Below are positions 51,667-60,380 of a stretch of 64,000 nucleotides of DNA, piece after piece. The stretch covers positions 62,001-126,000 of the forward strand of contig JAXGLD010000003.1 in assembly GCA_040769385.1 (NCBI GenBank). Direction: 5' to 3'. Origin of the DNA: PHAA01 sp022706565 (lineage in GTDB: Bacteria > Bacillota > Syntrophomonadia > Syntrophomonadales > Syntrophomonadaceae). Position numbers and translations under genes: made by a program. The notes under the pieces were generated by a model. That model did not search any database, was not told the origin of the DNA, and saw nothing but the letters and a program-made list of their open reading frames with translations. Every line of letters begins with the position of its first letter. Position 1 is the first letter of the stretch.

Positions 51667-54348
51667 ATGCCAGCCTTGAGGAAAGACCTGCTTAATCCCA
51701 GCTTGGTCAAGATTCTACAGAGCTTTCAATTGGACAAAAACTACGTCCAGGGGGAAGGAAGCTATTTGACCGATGACCAGGGCATACGTTACCTGGACTT
51801 TATCGCCCAATACGGGGCGGTGCCATTTGGCTATAATCCGGATTTCATCTGGGAGGCGCTGTGGGCCGTGCGGGACAGCAAGCTGCCCAGCCTGGTTCAG
51901 CCCTCGCTGCCTGGTGAGGCCTTGCGTTTGGCCAATATCTTGGCCGACTGCTCACCGGGTGATTTGTGCTATTCCACCTTCTGCCAGAGCGGCACCGAAG
52001 CAGTGGAGGCAGCTATTAAACTGGCGCGTTCGGCCACCGGCCGGGAAATCATAATTTCGACCTACAATAGTTTCCACGGCAAGACCTTGGGATCGCTGTC
52101 AGCCACTGGCAAGGCGGCCTACCAGGCTCCCTTCCGGGCTCCTGCCCCGGGATTTATCAAGATACCGTATAACGATGCTGCCAGCCTGCGCCGAGTCCTG
52201 GAAGGCCATCCTAATGAAGTGGCGGCCTTCATCATTGAATTAGTACAGGGCGAGGGCGGGGTTGTGGTCGGTCAGGCTGATTACCTGCGGGAAGTGCAGC
52301 AGATCTGCCGGGAATTCGACATACTGTTCATTGTAGACGAAATCCAAACCGGTTTGGGGCGTACCGGCAGACTCTTTGCCTGTGAGCATTTCGGCCTGGA
52401 GCCGGATATCATGACCTTGGCCAAGGCTTTGGGCGGCGGGCTGGTGCCCCTGGGGGTGTGCCTGAGTTCTCCCCGGGCCTGGAACGAGGATTTCGGCAGG
52501 CTGCACAGCTCCACCTTTGCCAATAACAATCTTACCTGCTCAGTGGGTATAGCGGTTCTGGAAAGACTCTGCGCAGAGGAGCAGCTACTGGTTAAAGAGA
52601 TCGCCACCAAGGGAGAATACCTTTGGGAGCGGGTGCAGACACTACGGAATAATTTCCCCGCCGTGGTCAAGGAAGTCCGCGGTCTCGGTTTGCTGGTGGG
52701 GATTGAGTTTTGGTCCATGCAGGATAACGGTTCCTATGATATGGCTTATATGGAGGAACAGGGCGGTTTTACCGCATTGTTGGCCGGATTCCTGCTCAAC
52801 GTATACCAGATTCGCCTGGCGCCTTTTTTAAATAACTCCATGACCCTGCGTCTGGAGCCGACTCTTACCATAACCTATGAAGAAATCGACCGCGTCCTGG
52901 AAGCCTTGGAGGTCATATGCCAACTGCTCAACTACCGGGACTACGCCAGTCTTTATCGATATCTGATCGGAGATCAACGCAGACCCAGGATGATCAATGA
53001 TTATCGTCCCGTGTCGCGGAAGGTCAAGGCGTCTCAATTGGAACCGGGAGAGAAACCCGCCCGCCGATTCGCCTTTATCATCCATTATCCGGCTCCAGAG
53101 GATGTTGTAATCAACAATCCTTCTTTTGCCGCTTATAGCCGCGACGAACTGTACCGGTTGATGGAGTGGGAGAGCACTATCAACGAACCCGGTCTGACCT
53201 GTACCATGCCCGCTATAAAGTCCTTGGATGGAACGGTAGCCGAGGGATGGCTGATCGGTGTACCCATGGGGGCCCGGGAACTAATGAGCATGCCCAACCA
53301 GGAAGTAGTAGATGTAATTGCCCGGGCAGTTGACATGGGGCGGGATCTGGGGGCAGAGATCGTTGGTCTGGGAGCCCTGACTTCAGTAGTTACCAAGGGC
53401 GGCCGGGCTGTTACGGGAAGAAATGTAGCCATTACCAGTGGCAACAGTTTTACAACCTTGATGGCAATTGAGGCCTTGTTCCTGGGCGCCGAAAAGATGA
53501 ACGTAGAACCCATTGCGGCCAGGGCGGGAATAGTGGGGGCCAACGGGTCCATCGGGCGAGCCTGTGCAATGATGGTGTCGGAAAGAGTGTGCCAAATGAC
53601 CCTGTTCGGGAGTCCCCAGCATCCCACCAGCAGCCGCTTGCGTTTGGATTCACTGGCCCGCGATATTCTGTCTTATGCCCGCACCCGGATGAGAGAGGGA
53701 GCCTTGGATGGGATGAGCCTCTGGCTGAGCCGCGTACTTAATACTCTGGAAAGCATGCCAGGAGCAACGGCTGGGCGGTTTGCCGAAATGATTGCCGGAG
53801 AAGGGGAACTCAGCCTCGAGGTTATGGTTCAAATCTGCGAATTCCTGGGGATCAGTGTTCCCCTGACCACCAGCACCGATATTGCTGCTGATCTGCCTGA
53901 TTGCGAGTTGGTGGTGGCGGCCAGCAACAGTCCGGAATACCTTATATACCCAGATAATCTGCGCTGCGGAGCAGTGGTCTGCGATGTGGCCCGTCCGGCT
54001 GATGTGGCTCCCGAGGTATATGAAAAACGGGATGATGTACTGATTCTGGAAGGCGGGTTGGTGCAATACCCGGACGACATCTGTTTCGGCCCCAATCTGG
54101 GATATCGTGACGGGGTAAACCTGGCCTGTCTGTCGGAGACAGTCCTTTTGGCCCTGGCGGGTGATTGCCGCGATTACAGCATCGGCAACATCCTCTCTTT
54201 GGATACCATTCAATACCTGCGGGAACTGGCCCGCCGCCATGGATTTTCCTTGGCGGGCCTGCGGATGGGAAACCACGAGATAGATGATCAAGATATTGAA
54301 AAAATCTATCGCAACTCACTTCAACTCAAACGGGCTGAAAATATGTAA
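51667..54348 (+). CDS. Fusion of class III aminotransferase and acyl-ACP-reductase-like domain
   Basis: The 893-residue protein has two enzymes. Residues ~1-425 are a PLP class III aminotransferase: SGTEAVEAAIKLAR, ELVQGEGGVV, FIVDEIQTGLGRTG and the PLP lysine K253 in LAKALGGGLVP. Residues ~455-885 resemble the cyanobacterial fatty acyl-ACP reductase (AAR): GLGALTSVV, TSGNSFTTLMAIEA, a dinucleotide motif GANGSIG (624-630), GGLVQYPDD, and ACLSETVLLAL holding Cys821, where AAR has its acyl-accepting cysteine (ACFAE). Together they could reduce an acyl thioester to an aldehyde and transaminate it to an amine; that is inference. It has its own promoter and AGGAGGAG before ATG. Confidence 0.85.
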   Translation: MPALRKDLLNPSLVKILQSFQLDKNYVQGEGSYLTDDQGIRYLDFIAQYGAVPFGYNPDFIWEALWAVRDSKLPSLVQPSLPGEALRLANILADCSPGDLCYSTFCQSGTEAVEAAIKLARSATGREIIISTYNSFHGKTLGSLSATGKAAYQAPFRAPAPGFIKIPYNDAASLRRVLEGHPNEVAAFIIELVQGEGGVVVGQADYLREVQQICREFDILFIVDEIQTGLGRTGRLFACEHFGLEPDIMTLAKALGGGLVPLGVCLSSPRAWNEDFGRLHSSTFANNNLTCSVGIAVLERLCAEEQLLVKEIATKGEYLWERVQTLRNNFPAVVKEVRGLGLLVGIEFWSMQDNGSYDMAYMEEQGGFTALLAGFLLNVYQIRLAPFLNNSMTLRLEPTLTITYEEIDRVLEALEVICQLLNYRDYASLYRYLIGDQRRPRMINDYRPVSRKVKASQLEPGEKPARRFAFIIHYPAPEDVVINNPSFAAYSRDELYRLMEWESTINEPGLTCTMPAIKSLDGTVAEGWLIGVPMGARELMSMPNQEVVDVIARAVDMGRDLGAEIVGLGALTSVVTKGGRAVTGRNVAITSGNSFTTLMAIEALFLGAEKMNVEPIAARAGIVGANGSIGRACAMMVSERVCQMTLFGSPQHPTSSRLRLDSLARDILSYARTRMREGALDGMSLWLSRVLNTLESMPGATAGRFAEMIAGEGELSLEVMVQICEFLGISVPLTTSTDIAADLPDCELVVAASNSPEYLIYPDNLRCGAVVCDVARPADVAPEVYEKRDDVLILEGGLVQYPDDICFGPNLGYRDGVNLACLSETVLLALAGDCRDYSIGNILSLDTIQYLRELARRHGFSLAGLRMGNHEIDDQDIEKIYRNSLQLKRAENM

Positions 54349-54435
54349 CCTCTATAGTAGCAGGAATTAGCAATTCGGAATCGAATATATATGAGTGAAA
54401 TAATTCGGGTAGGCTTCTCGGAGGAGGGACTTGGG

Positions 54436-54849
54436 ATGAATGAATGGGTTCAGGACATAACCATTAAGGCGGATGGTAAATGGTATTTCGGAAAAGCGGA
54501 AATGTTTCGGCGTCAAATACTCAACATTTTAGCCAAAAACATGCATCGTCGTGATGACGGGAGCTACTATATAAAAATGGGCCAGGAAGAAAACCCGGTG
54601 ATAGTCGAGGATGTGCCTTACTTGGCCAGCGGCATCAAGGAAGACCAGCTTCCGCTGGTTTTGGTCTTCCATGATCTGCAGGAGATGGTTTTGGATCATG
54701 AACTGAAACTTACCTTTAAGGGCGACGTTCCCTATATCTCTTTTAAGCATGAAGCGGATACTCGTTTGACCCGGGGTGTCTATTGGAAAATGAGCGAGTA
54801 TTTCGACTTCCGTGGCGATGAGGTCTACTTCGTGCCCCCCCAACAGTAA
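54436..54849 (+). CDS. DUF1285-like protein
   Basis: The 137-residue protein looks like the DUF1285 family of unknown function. It opens with ITIKADGKWYFGKAEMFRR and has the central EENPVIVEDVPYLASGI (family form has VEDAPF) and a beta-rich C-terminus. ATG 54436 is preferred because GGAGGAGGG lies 8 bp upstream; an earlier ATG at 54391 has no ribosome site. It follows the fusion gene by 87 bp without a terminator between, so the two may be cotranscribed. No catalytic residues are evident. Confidence 0.7.
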   Translation: MNEWVQDITIKADGKWYFGKAEMFRRQILNILAKNMHRRDDGSYYIKMGQEENPVIVEDVPYLASGIKEDQLPLVLVFHDLQEMVLDHELKLTFKGDVPYISFKHEADTRLTRGVYWKMSEYFDFRGDEVYFVPPQQ

Positions 54850-54886
54850 AAAAGCCCTGAGGCCGTTCCCGTGAAGGGAGCGGCCT
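54847..54886 (-). terminator. Terminator of the radical SAM gene
   Basis: On the minus strand GGCCGCTCCC pairs with GGGAACGGCC and is followed by TCAGGGCTTTTTT. It may also act on the convergent DUF1285-like gene. Confidence 0.85.
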
Positions 54887-54894
54887 TCGTGTGT

Positions 54895-55779
54895 CTAGTC
54901 GAGCCTGGGATGGTGCATGTTGGGGGTACGGAAGCGGGCTTCGTTGATCTGCAGGGCTCGGTCGATTTCGGCCAGCATCTTATCCCGGTCTCGGGGCAGG
55001 AGGCCGTTGATGTTCCAGTAGTTGGAGATGTGATCGCTGACCACCATGCTGCCATCGCAGTGGAGGTTTTCGATCAGCACTCGTATCTCCCGCAAGGCCT
55101 CGTGAGGGCTTAATAATTGCATGGTTCCTGCTTCGATCTCCGCTATGATGGGAGTTTTATACTCCGGTGCGAAGGTACGTAATCTAATAAAGTCGGGATT
55201 GATAGCACTCAAGACCCGGGCGCTGCCCTCAGCATGCTCTCTCCAACGGGCCTTGCCGCCAATACCGACCATATAGTATTCGCTGACCTCTATACCGGCC
55301 TCTTTCAGTTTCTGGCCGGCCTTTATGATTTCTGCAGCAGTGACCCCCTTACAAACCCTTTGCAAGGTTATGTCATCACCACTTTCCATACCCATATGAA
55401 TCCGGGTTAGACCGGCCTCTTTCAGTCGCTTCAAATCTTCCAGGCTTTTTTTATTCACATAACGGGCTGAACCATAGATGGTGATCCGCTGCAGTTCAGG
55501 GAACAATTCCCGGGTGAAGCGGAAGATCTCCTCCAGCTGCTCGGTTTTCATTATAATGGTGTTGCCATCGGGAAAGAATACTGATTCTACATAGGGACCG
55601 TAATAGTCACGGGCAGTGGATAGGTCTTCTTTGATGTCCTCTACCGCCCGCACCCGAAAACGAGTCTTCTTATACAACGAACAAAAGGTACATTTATTGT
55701 GCGGGCAGCCGATGGTTGCCTGGATGAGAAGGCTGCCGGCTTCGCTGGGCGGCCTGTAGATAGTGCCTTCGTAACGCAA
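54895..55779 (-). CDS. Radical SAM protein
   Basis: The 294-residue protein binds a SAM-cleaving [4Fe-4S] cluster, here through a CX4CX2C spacing (C25, C30, C33 in GCPHNKCTFCSLYK) rather than the usual CX3CX2C. Later motifs fit the radical SAM barrel: FFPDGNTIIM, ITIYGSARYV, RIHMGMESGDD and EYYMVGIGG. It belongs to the B12-independent, Elp3/MiaB-like part of the superfamily, but the reaction is unknown. ATG 55779 follows an AAGGAG site. It is a single gene between terminators. Confidence 0.85.
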   Translation of the reverse strand: MRYEGTIYRPPSEAGSLLIQATIGCPHNKCTFCSLYKKTRFRVRAVEDIKEDLSTARDYYGPYVESVFFPDGNTIIMKTEQLEEIFRFTRELFPELQRITIYGSARYVNKKSLEDLKRLKEAGLTRIHMGMESGDDITLQRVCKGVTAAEIIKAGQKLKEAGIEVSEYYMVGIGGKARWREHAEGSARVLSAINPDFIRLRTFAPEYKTPIIAEIEAGTMQLLSPHEALREIRVLIENLHCDGSMVVSDHISNYWNINGLLPRDRDKMLAEIDRALQINEARFRTPNMHHPRLD

Positions 55780-55948
55780 AAGTCATCACTCCTTCGCCGA
55801 TAGGATAACAGATTTGAAGAAATAGTGCCACGAGGATCATCACTTCCTAGAACCGGCTCCACTTCAGGCCGGGGATACACTGAATATGGGAATAAATTGG
55901 AAGCTTGGCTCATATTTTTAATAGGAAGAAAAAGGAGGGATACAAAAT

Positions 55949-56542
55949 ATGACCAAGAAGATGATGACTATGGTGGCCATGGTAGTCCTGTCGGTGTGCC
56001 TTATAAGCGGTGGCTGTTCCAAAATCGACGAAAGCAAGGTCGACTCCTGGAAGGACATGTTCAAGATACCTACCGGCAGCGATAAGGGTACTGCCAATGA
56101 CGAGCCGGTGCTAAATCCGGACCTTGCTAACCCTGGAGTGGAGCAGGTAGTAGTGAAGCTGTACTTTGCCGACGGCCAGAACCAGAAATTGGTGACGGAG
56201 GAGCGCAGTATCGGTAAGGTGGAGGGTATTGCCCAGCAGACCATGCACGAACTGATCAAAGGTCCCTCCAATCAGGAACTCCAGGGGGTGGTCCCGGCGG
56301 GCACGGAATTGCTGGACATAAACATCAAACCGGATGGATTATGTATTGTGGATCTGAGCCGGGAGGTCAATCAGGTCAGCAGTGCCAGGCAGGGAGAACT
56401 GATGGTTCAGGCCATAGCCAACACCCTGGGCCAATTCCCCGCCGTCAAAGAAGTCAGCTTCCTAGTGGAAGGGGAGAAAGTCAGCGTTTTGGGTGGATCA
56501 GTGAGTGTAGCCTTACCAGTGCAGGCCAATTATTTTGATTAG
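55949..56542 (+). CDS. gerM: GerM-domain lipoprotein
   Basis: The 197-residue protein has a lipoprotein signal (hydrophobic run, lipobox SGGC near residue 23). A short spacer and a GerM domain (about 65-190) follow: VVKLYFADGQNQKLVTEERS, HELIKGPSNQEL, VDLSREVNQ and QAIANTLGQFPAVKEVSFL. GerM proteins act at the cell surface during sporulation and germination in Bacillus. The position next to murI, rph and rdgB matches the Bacillus racE-gerM-rph cluster. GGAGGG precedes ATG 55949. Confidence 0.87.
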   Translation: MTKKMMTMVAMVVLSVCLISGGCSKIDESKVDSWKDMFKIPTGSDKGTANDEPVLNPDLANPGVEQVVVKLYFADGQNQKLVTEERSIGKVEGIAQQTMHELIKGPSNQELQGVVPAGTELLDINIKPDGLCIVDLSREVNQVSSARQGELMVQAIANTLGQFPAVKEVSFLVEGEKVSVLGGSVSVALPVQANYFD

Positions 56543-56584
56543 TATAAAATAAAACTGGCATCATAACATAGTATGGCAATCACA

Positions 56585-56624
56585 CGGGAGAAGCAGGGCA
56601 GGTCTAGACTTCTCCCGATTTTTT
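56585..56624 (+). terminator. Rho-independent terminator after gerM
   Basis: CGGGAGAAG (56585-56593) pairs with CTTCTCCCG (56609-56617), followed by ATTTTTT. Confidence 0.92.
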
Positions 56625-56742
56625 AATTTGACCGAAAACTAACTGAACTGGAATATGCATTACAAAAGTGATAGAGTATTTAATGGATTGCAGAGGCTCG
56701 TCAAACAGCCTTGGCGCTGACTGATTGAATGGAGGGCTGGAT

Positions 56743-57594
56743 TTGAAGAGCAGACCCATCGGCATATTCGATTCGGGAGTAGGTGGGTTGACAGTATTAA
56801 GAACCTTGATCGACCGGTTGCCTGGGGAAGACTATATTTATTTCGGCGATACCGCCAATGTGCCTTACGGCACCAAGACCCGGGAGCAATTGTTTGATTA
56901 TGCCCACAATATCATCGACTTCCTGCTCGGCCACCAGGTCAAGAGTATTGTGGTTGCCTGCGGGACCCATTCTTCAGTAACCCTGCCGGAAATGGAGGCT
57001 GCCTGTCCGGTGCCGCTGTTGGGAGTAGTCAAGCCGGGTGCGCGGGCGGCAGTGAAGGCTACCCGTAATGGCAGGATCGGAGTAATTGCCACCCAAGCCA
57101 GTGTCCACAGCGGTTCCTACGCTAATGCCATAAAGTCCATAGACTCCCGGTGTTCGGTTCATTCTGCCGCCTGCGGCCGTTTCGTGCCCCTGGTGGAGAG
57201 CGGGCTGTTAAACGGTCCGGCCACCCGGCAAGCAGTGCGGGAGTATATAAAACCACTGCTGGATCTGGACATTGACACCCTAGTGCTAGGCTGCACCCAC
57301 TATCCTTTTTTAGCCCCGATGATACAAGAATTGGCAGGACCGGATGTGACCCTGGTCGATCCAGCTGAAGAGACGGTATCCGAACTTACCGACTTATTGA
57401 CCGCCAGGGACTTGATCAACGACAGCCATTTGGGCAGCCGTCGATTTTTTGTCAGCGGTAATGCGGAATACTTTTACCAGTTGGGCCGGATGCTGATCGG
57501 GGATGTGATCGAAGAGGTGAACAGGCACAGCATGGAAGAGCACCAGTCGTTGCAGGAGTTCAAGGGGGAAGATTATGCGCAGCATCTCGGCTGA
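56743..57594 (+). CDS. murI: Glutamate racemase
   Basis: MurI makes D-glutamate for peptidoglycan. The 283-residue protein has the two catalytic cysteines in VVACGTHSSVTLP (about residue 70) and LGCTHYPFL (about 185), the Asp-Ser start IGIFDSGVGGLTVLR and YFGDTANVPYGTK. The first motif has THSS where most MurI have NTAS/NTAT, a noticeable variant. TTG 56743 is preferred (GGAGGG 6 bp upstream); TTG 56725 is an alternative. It overlaps the fumarase alpha gene by 20 bp. Confidence 0.92.
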   Translation: MKSRPIGIFDSGVGGLTVLRTLIDRLPGEDYIYFGDTANVPYGTKTREQLFDYAHNIIDFLLGHQVKSIVVACGTHSSVTLPEMEAACPVPLLGVVKPGARAAVKATRNGRIGVIATQASVHSGSYANAIKSIDSRCSVHSAACGRFVPLVESGLLNGPATRQAVREYIKPLLDLDIDTLVLGCTHYPFLAPMIQELAGPDVTLVDPAEETVSELTDLLTARDLINDSHLGSRRFFVSGNAEYFYQLGRMLIGDVIEEVNRHSMEEHQSLQEFKGEDYAQHLG

Positions 57595-58417
57595 GACCAT
57601 TGCAAAGGCAGTTGCGGAGGCGGTAATTCAGGTCAATACGCACTTGCCTGGCGACATCCAGGCAGCTTTGGAGCGGGCCTTAAGCATTGAGACCAATCCG
57701 GCTGCCCGCTGCAGTCTGCAGATTCTGGCCGAGAACGCCTGCATTGCTGCTGAGGATAAGGTGCCGTTGTGCCAGGATACTGGTATGATAATAACCCATG
57801 TTGAGCTGGGACAAGACGTCCGTGTCTGCGGAGGGTTGCTGGAGGAGGCTATCAACCAAGGAGTACGCGATGGCAGCCGGCGCGGCCATCTGCGCCAATC
57901 GATAGTCAAGGACCCCTTCCTCCGGATCAATACCGGTGACAACAGCCCGGCTGTTATACATATCCGTCTGGTGCCAGGGGACTGCTTGCGCATCATGCTT
58001 ATGGCCAAAGGAGCAGGCAGCGAAAACATGGGTCAGCTGACCATGCTGAAGCCTGCAGCTGGCATCGAGGGAGTCAAGCAGTTCGTCTTGAAGGTAGTCC
58101 GGGAAGCAGGCGGCAATCCATGCCCGCCGATCATAGTTGGGGTCGGGGTCGGCGGCAATATGGAGAAAGCCGCCCTTATGGCCAAGGAAGCCCTGCTGCG
58201 ACCGGTAGGGGAGCCCAATCGCCGACCGGAATTGGCACAGCTGGAAACCGAAATGCTGACCGCCATCAATGGACTGAAAATAGGAGTCCAGGGCTTAGGC
58301 GGCGACACTACTGCTCTGGCGGTCCATATTGAAACCTTTCCGACCCACATCGCCAGTCTGCCGGTGGCAGTCAACTTGGGGTGCCATTGCACCCGCCGAA
58401 CAACCATCGAATTATAA
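57575..58417 (+). CDS. fumA: Fumarate hydratase class I, alpha subunit
   Basis: This is the N-terminal half of the oxygen-sensitive [4Fe-4S] fumarase, made as two subunits in anaerobes; it hydrates fumarate to malate. The 280-residue protein has cluster cysteines in VPLCQDTGMI (Cys66) and NLGCHCTRRTT near the C-terminus, and the conserved GGGxG-type GVGVGGNMEKAALMAKEAL region. A tartrate dehydratase (TtdA) is the main alternative, less likely given the metabolic context. ATG 57575 lies within the murI end, and the beta subunit gene follows. Confidence 0.9.
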   Translation: MRSISAETIAKAVAEAVIQVNTHLPGDIQAALERALSIETNPAARCSLQILAENACIAAEDKVPLCQDTGMIITHVELGQDVRVCGGLLEEAINQGVRDGSRRGHLRQSIVKDPFLRINTGDNSPAVIHIRLVPGDCLRIMLMAKGAGSENMGQLTMLKPAAGIEGVKQFVLKVVREAGGNPCPPIIVGVGVGGNMEKAALMAKEALLRPVGEPNRRPELAQLETEMLTAINGLKIGVQGLGGDTTALAVHIETFPTHIASLPVAVNLGCHCTRRTTIEL

Positions 58418-58493
58418 AGCAGGGCCATTAGTTGGAAACCAGCGTCAGTGCCGGGGCAACAGATTTGGCCGGCGTTTACCCAGGAGTAAAATA

Positions 58494-59018
58494 ATGAAGA
58501 CTATTCAGGCGCCTTTAAGCAAGGAAGATGTAATGGGTTTGACGGTAGGAGAAACGGTGCTGGTGAACGGCACCATCTACACCGCTCGTGATGCCGCCCA
58601 CCAGAGGATGGCGGCTGCTATTGAGGCGGGAGACAAGCTGCCGTTTGACCCCCAGGGACAGGTGATATATTACACCGGTCCCAGCCCGGCTCCCCCGGGA
58701 AGGGTAATCGGTTCGGCGGGACCGACTACCTCCGGTCGCATGGATATCTATGCGCCACTCCTGATTGAACGGGGACTCAGGGTGATGATCGGCAAAGGAG
58801 AGCGGAACCAGGCCGTTAAAGATGCCATGTGTAAACACGGTGCCGTATATTTGGCGACGGTAGGCGGGGCGGGTGCATATCTGGCCCGAAGGATCATTGC
58901 GGCTACGGTGGCCGCTTATCCAGAATTGGGACCGGAAGCAGTCTATCGACTAGAGGTAAGGGATTTCCCTTGTATAGTGGCCATCGACGCCCGCGGCAAC
59001 GATATATATGAACGGTAA
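58494..59018 (+). CDS. fumB: Fumarate hydratase class I, beta subunit
   Basis: The 174-residue beta subunit supplies the C-terminal half of class I fumarase. Motifs are GETVLVNGTIYTARDAAHQR, VIYYTGPSPAPPGRVIGSAG, PTTSGRMD and KGERNQAV. ATG 58494 gives a family-like start (MKTIQAPLSKEDV) with AGGAG upstream. The frame is open to 58329 but that part lies in fumA. It is 76 bp after the alpha gene and 24 bp before rph. Confidence 0.9.
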   Translation: MKTIQAPLSKEDVMGLTVGETVLVNGTIYTARDAAHQRMAAAIEAGDKLPFDPQGQVIYYTGPSPAPPGRVIGSAGPTTSGRMDIYAPLLIERGLRVMIGKGERNQAVKDAMCKHGAVYLATVGGAGAYLARRIIAATVAAYPELGPEAVYRLEVRDFPCIVAIDARGNDIYER

Positions 59019-59042
59019 AGAAAGAATAATGAGGAGGCAGTT

Positions 59043-59798
59043 ATGACCAGACCCGATAACCGGCAAAATGATGAGATGCGTCCAGTGCGTTTTACTCCCG
59101 GATTCACCAAAAACCCAGATGGATCGGTGTTGGTACAGACCGGTGATACCATGGTATTATGCACCGCGATGGTGGAAGCCAAAGTACCTCCGTTCCTGAA
59201 AGGGAGTGGCACGGGATGGGTGACGGCTGAGTATTCGCTGCTGCCTTCGTCCACGGAAACCAGGACCCAGCGGGAGGCCACCAGGGGCAAGATAAATGGC
59301 CGGACTTCGGAAATCCAGCGACTGATAGGGCGTTCGCTGCGGGCAGTTGTGGACTTGCCGGCTCTGGGCGAACGAACGATATGGATTGATTGCGATGTCC
59401 TGCAGGCTGACGGGGGGACCCGGACAGCTTCAATAAGCGGCGCTTTCGTGGCATTGTGCCTGGCCCTGATGAAACTCCAGGCGGAAGGCGTTATAAAGGA
59501 ACTGCCCATCATTGACTATGTAGCCGCGGTCAGCGTAGGCATTGTGGCTGGTGAAACCGTGCTGGATCTTGAGTATATTGAGGATTCTCGGGCAGAAGTG
59601 GATATGAATGTGGTTATGACCGGGAGGGGCAACTTCGTTGAGGTTCAGGGGACGGCTGAAGGAGCCCCCTACAGCAAAGCCAAACTGGATGAAATGCTGG
59701 CTTTAGCGGCAAAGGGGATCCAGGAAATATTTGATCTGCAAGCTAATATTATTGGAAAGGGATTCGGTAATGGTCCGGGACCTGTTGATAGCAACTAG
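59043..59798 (+). CDS. rph: Ribonuclease PH
   Basis: RNase PH trims the 3' ends of tRNA precursors by phosphorolysis. The 251-residue protein has the standard sequence: RPDNRQNDEMRPV opening, MVEAKVPPFLKGSGTGW, ATRGKINGRTSEIQRLIGRS (phosphate-binding arginines), IDCDVLQADGGTRTASISG and LDLEYIEDSRAEVDMN. AGGAGGCAG precedes ATG 59043. It overlaps rdgB by 29 bp, the usual Firmicutes coupling. Confidence 0.96.
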   Translation: MTRPDNRQNDEMRPVRFTPGFTKNPDGSVLVQTGDTMVLCTAMVEAKVPPFLKGSGTGWVTAEYSLLPSSTETRTQREATRGKINGRTSEIQRLIGRSLRAVVDLPALGERTIWIDCDVLQADGGTRTASISGAFVALCLALMKLQAEGVIKELPIIDYVAAVSVGIVAGETVLDLEYIEDSRAEVDMNVVMTGRGNFVEVQGTAEGAPYSKAKLDEMLALAAKGIQEIFDLQANIIGKGFGNGPGPVDSN

Positions 59799-60378
59799 AA
59801 ACCGCAAAAAGAAAGCCGAGCTGCAGGAAATTCTGGCGGGCTGGCAGGTCAACCTGGTCAGCCTGGATGAGCTGGAGGGCATGCCGGAGGTGGATGAAGA
59901 CGGGACTACCTTCGCCGCCAATGCTCTAAAGAAAGCTCGTACCATGGCTGAATTGAGCGGAATGATAACCCTGGCCGATGATTCCGGCCTGATGGTAGAC
60001 GCCTTGGGCGGGGCACCGGGGATCTTTTCCGCCCGTTTTGCGGGACCAGAATGCCGCGACGCCGACAATAACGCCAAGTTACTGGATCTAATGCATGAGG
60101 TGCCGGAAGCAGAACGGACTGCCCGGTTCGTCTGTGTTATAGCGGTGGCCATCCCAGGGGGTGAGGCGCAGACAGTTCAGGGCATTTGCGAAGGCACGAT
60201 AATTACAAGGCCCCGCGGCCAGAAGGGCTTTGGTTATGATCCTCTATTCATCCCAGCGGGTTTCACCTCGACCTTCGCCGAACTGGGTGAGGACATAAAG
60301 AATCGAATCAGTCACCGGGGCAGAGCCTTGCAGGCAGCCAAACCGCTGTTGCAGCGGCTTTTAAACACGGAGGGTTGA
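59770..60378 (+). CDS. rdgB: XTP/dITP pyrophosphatase (non-canonical purine NTPase)
   Basis: This Ham1-family enzyme removes ITP, dITP and XTP. The 202-residue protein begins LLIATRNRKKKAELQEIL, has LADDSGLMVDALGGAPG (catalytic acids), SARFAG, EGTIITRPRGQKGFGYDPLF and ISHRGRALQ. ATG 59770 lies inside rph with AAAGGG just upstream; the frame extends to 59731 without family similarity. Its stop overlaps the next gene start. Confidence 0.95.
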   Translation: MVRDLLIATRNRKKKAELQEILAGWQVNLVSLDELEGMPEVDEDGTTFAANALKKARTMAELSGMITLADDSGLMVDALGGAPGIFSARFAGPECRDADNNAKLLDLMHEVPEAERTARFVCVIAVAIPGGEAQTVQGICEGTIITRPRGQKGFGYDPLFIPAGFTSTFAELGEDIKNRISHRGRALQAAKPLLQRLLNTEG

Positions 60379-60380
60379 GT

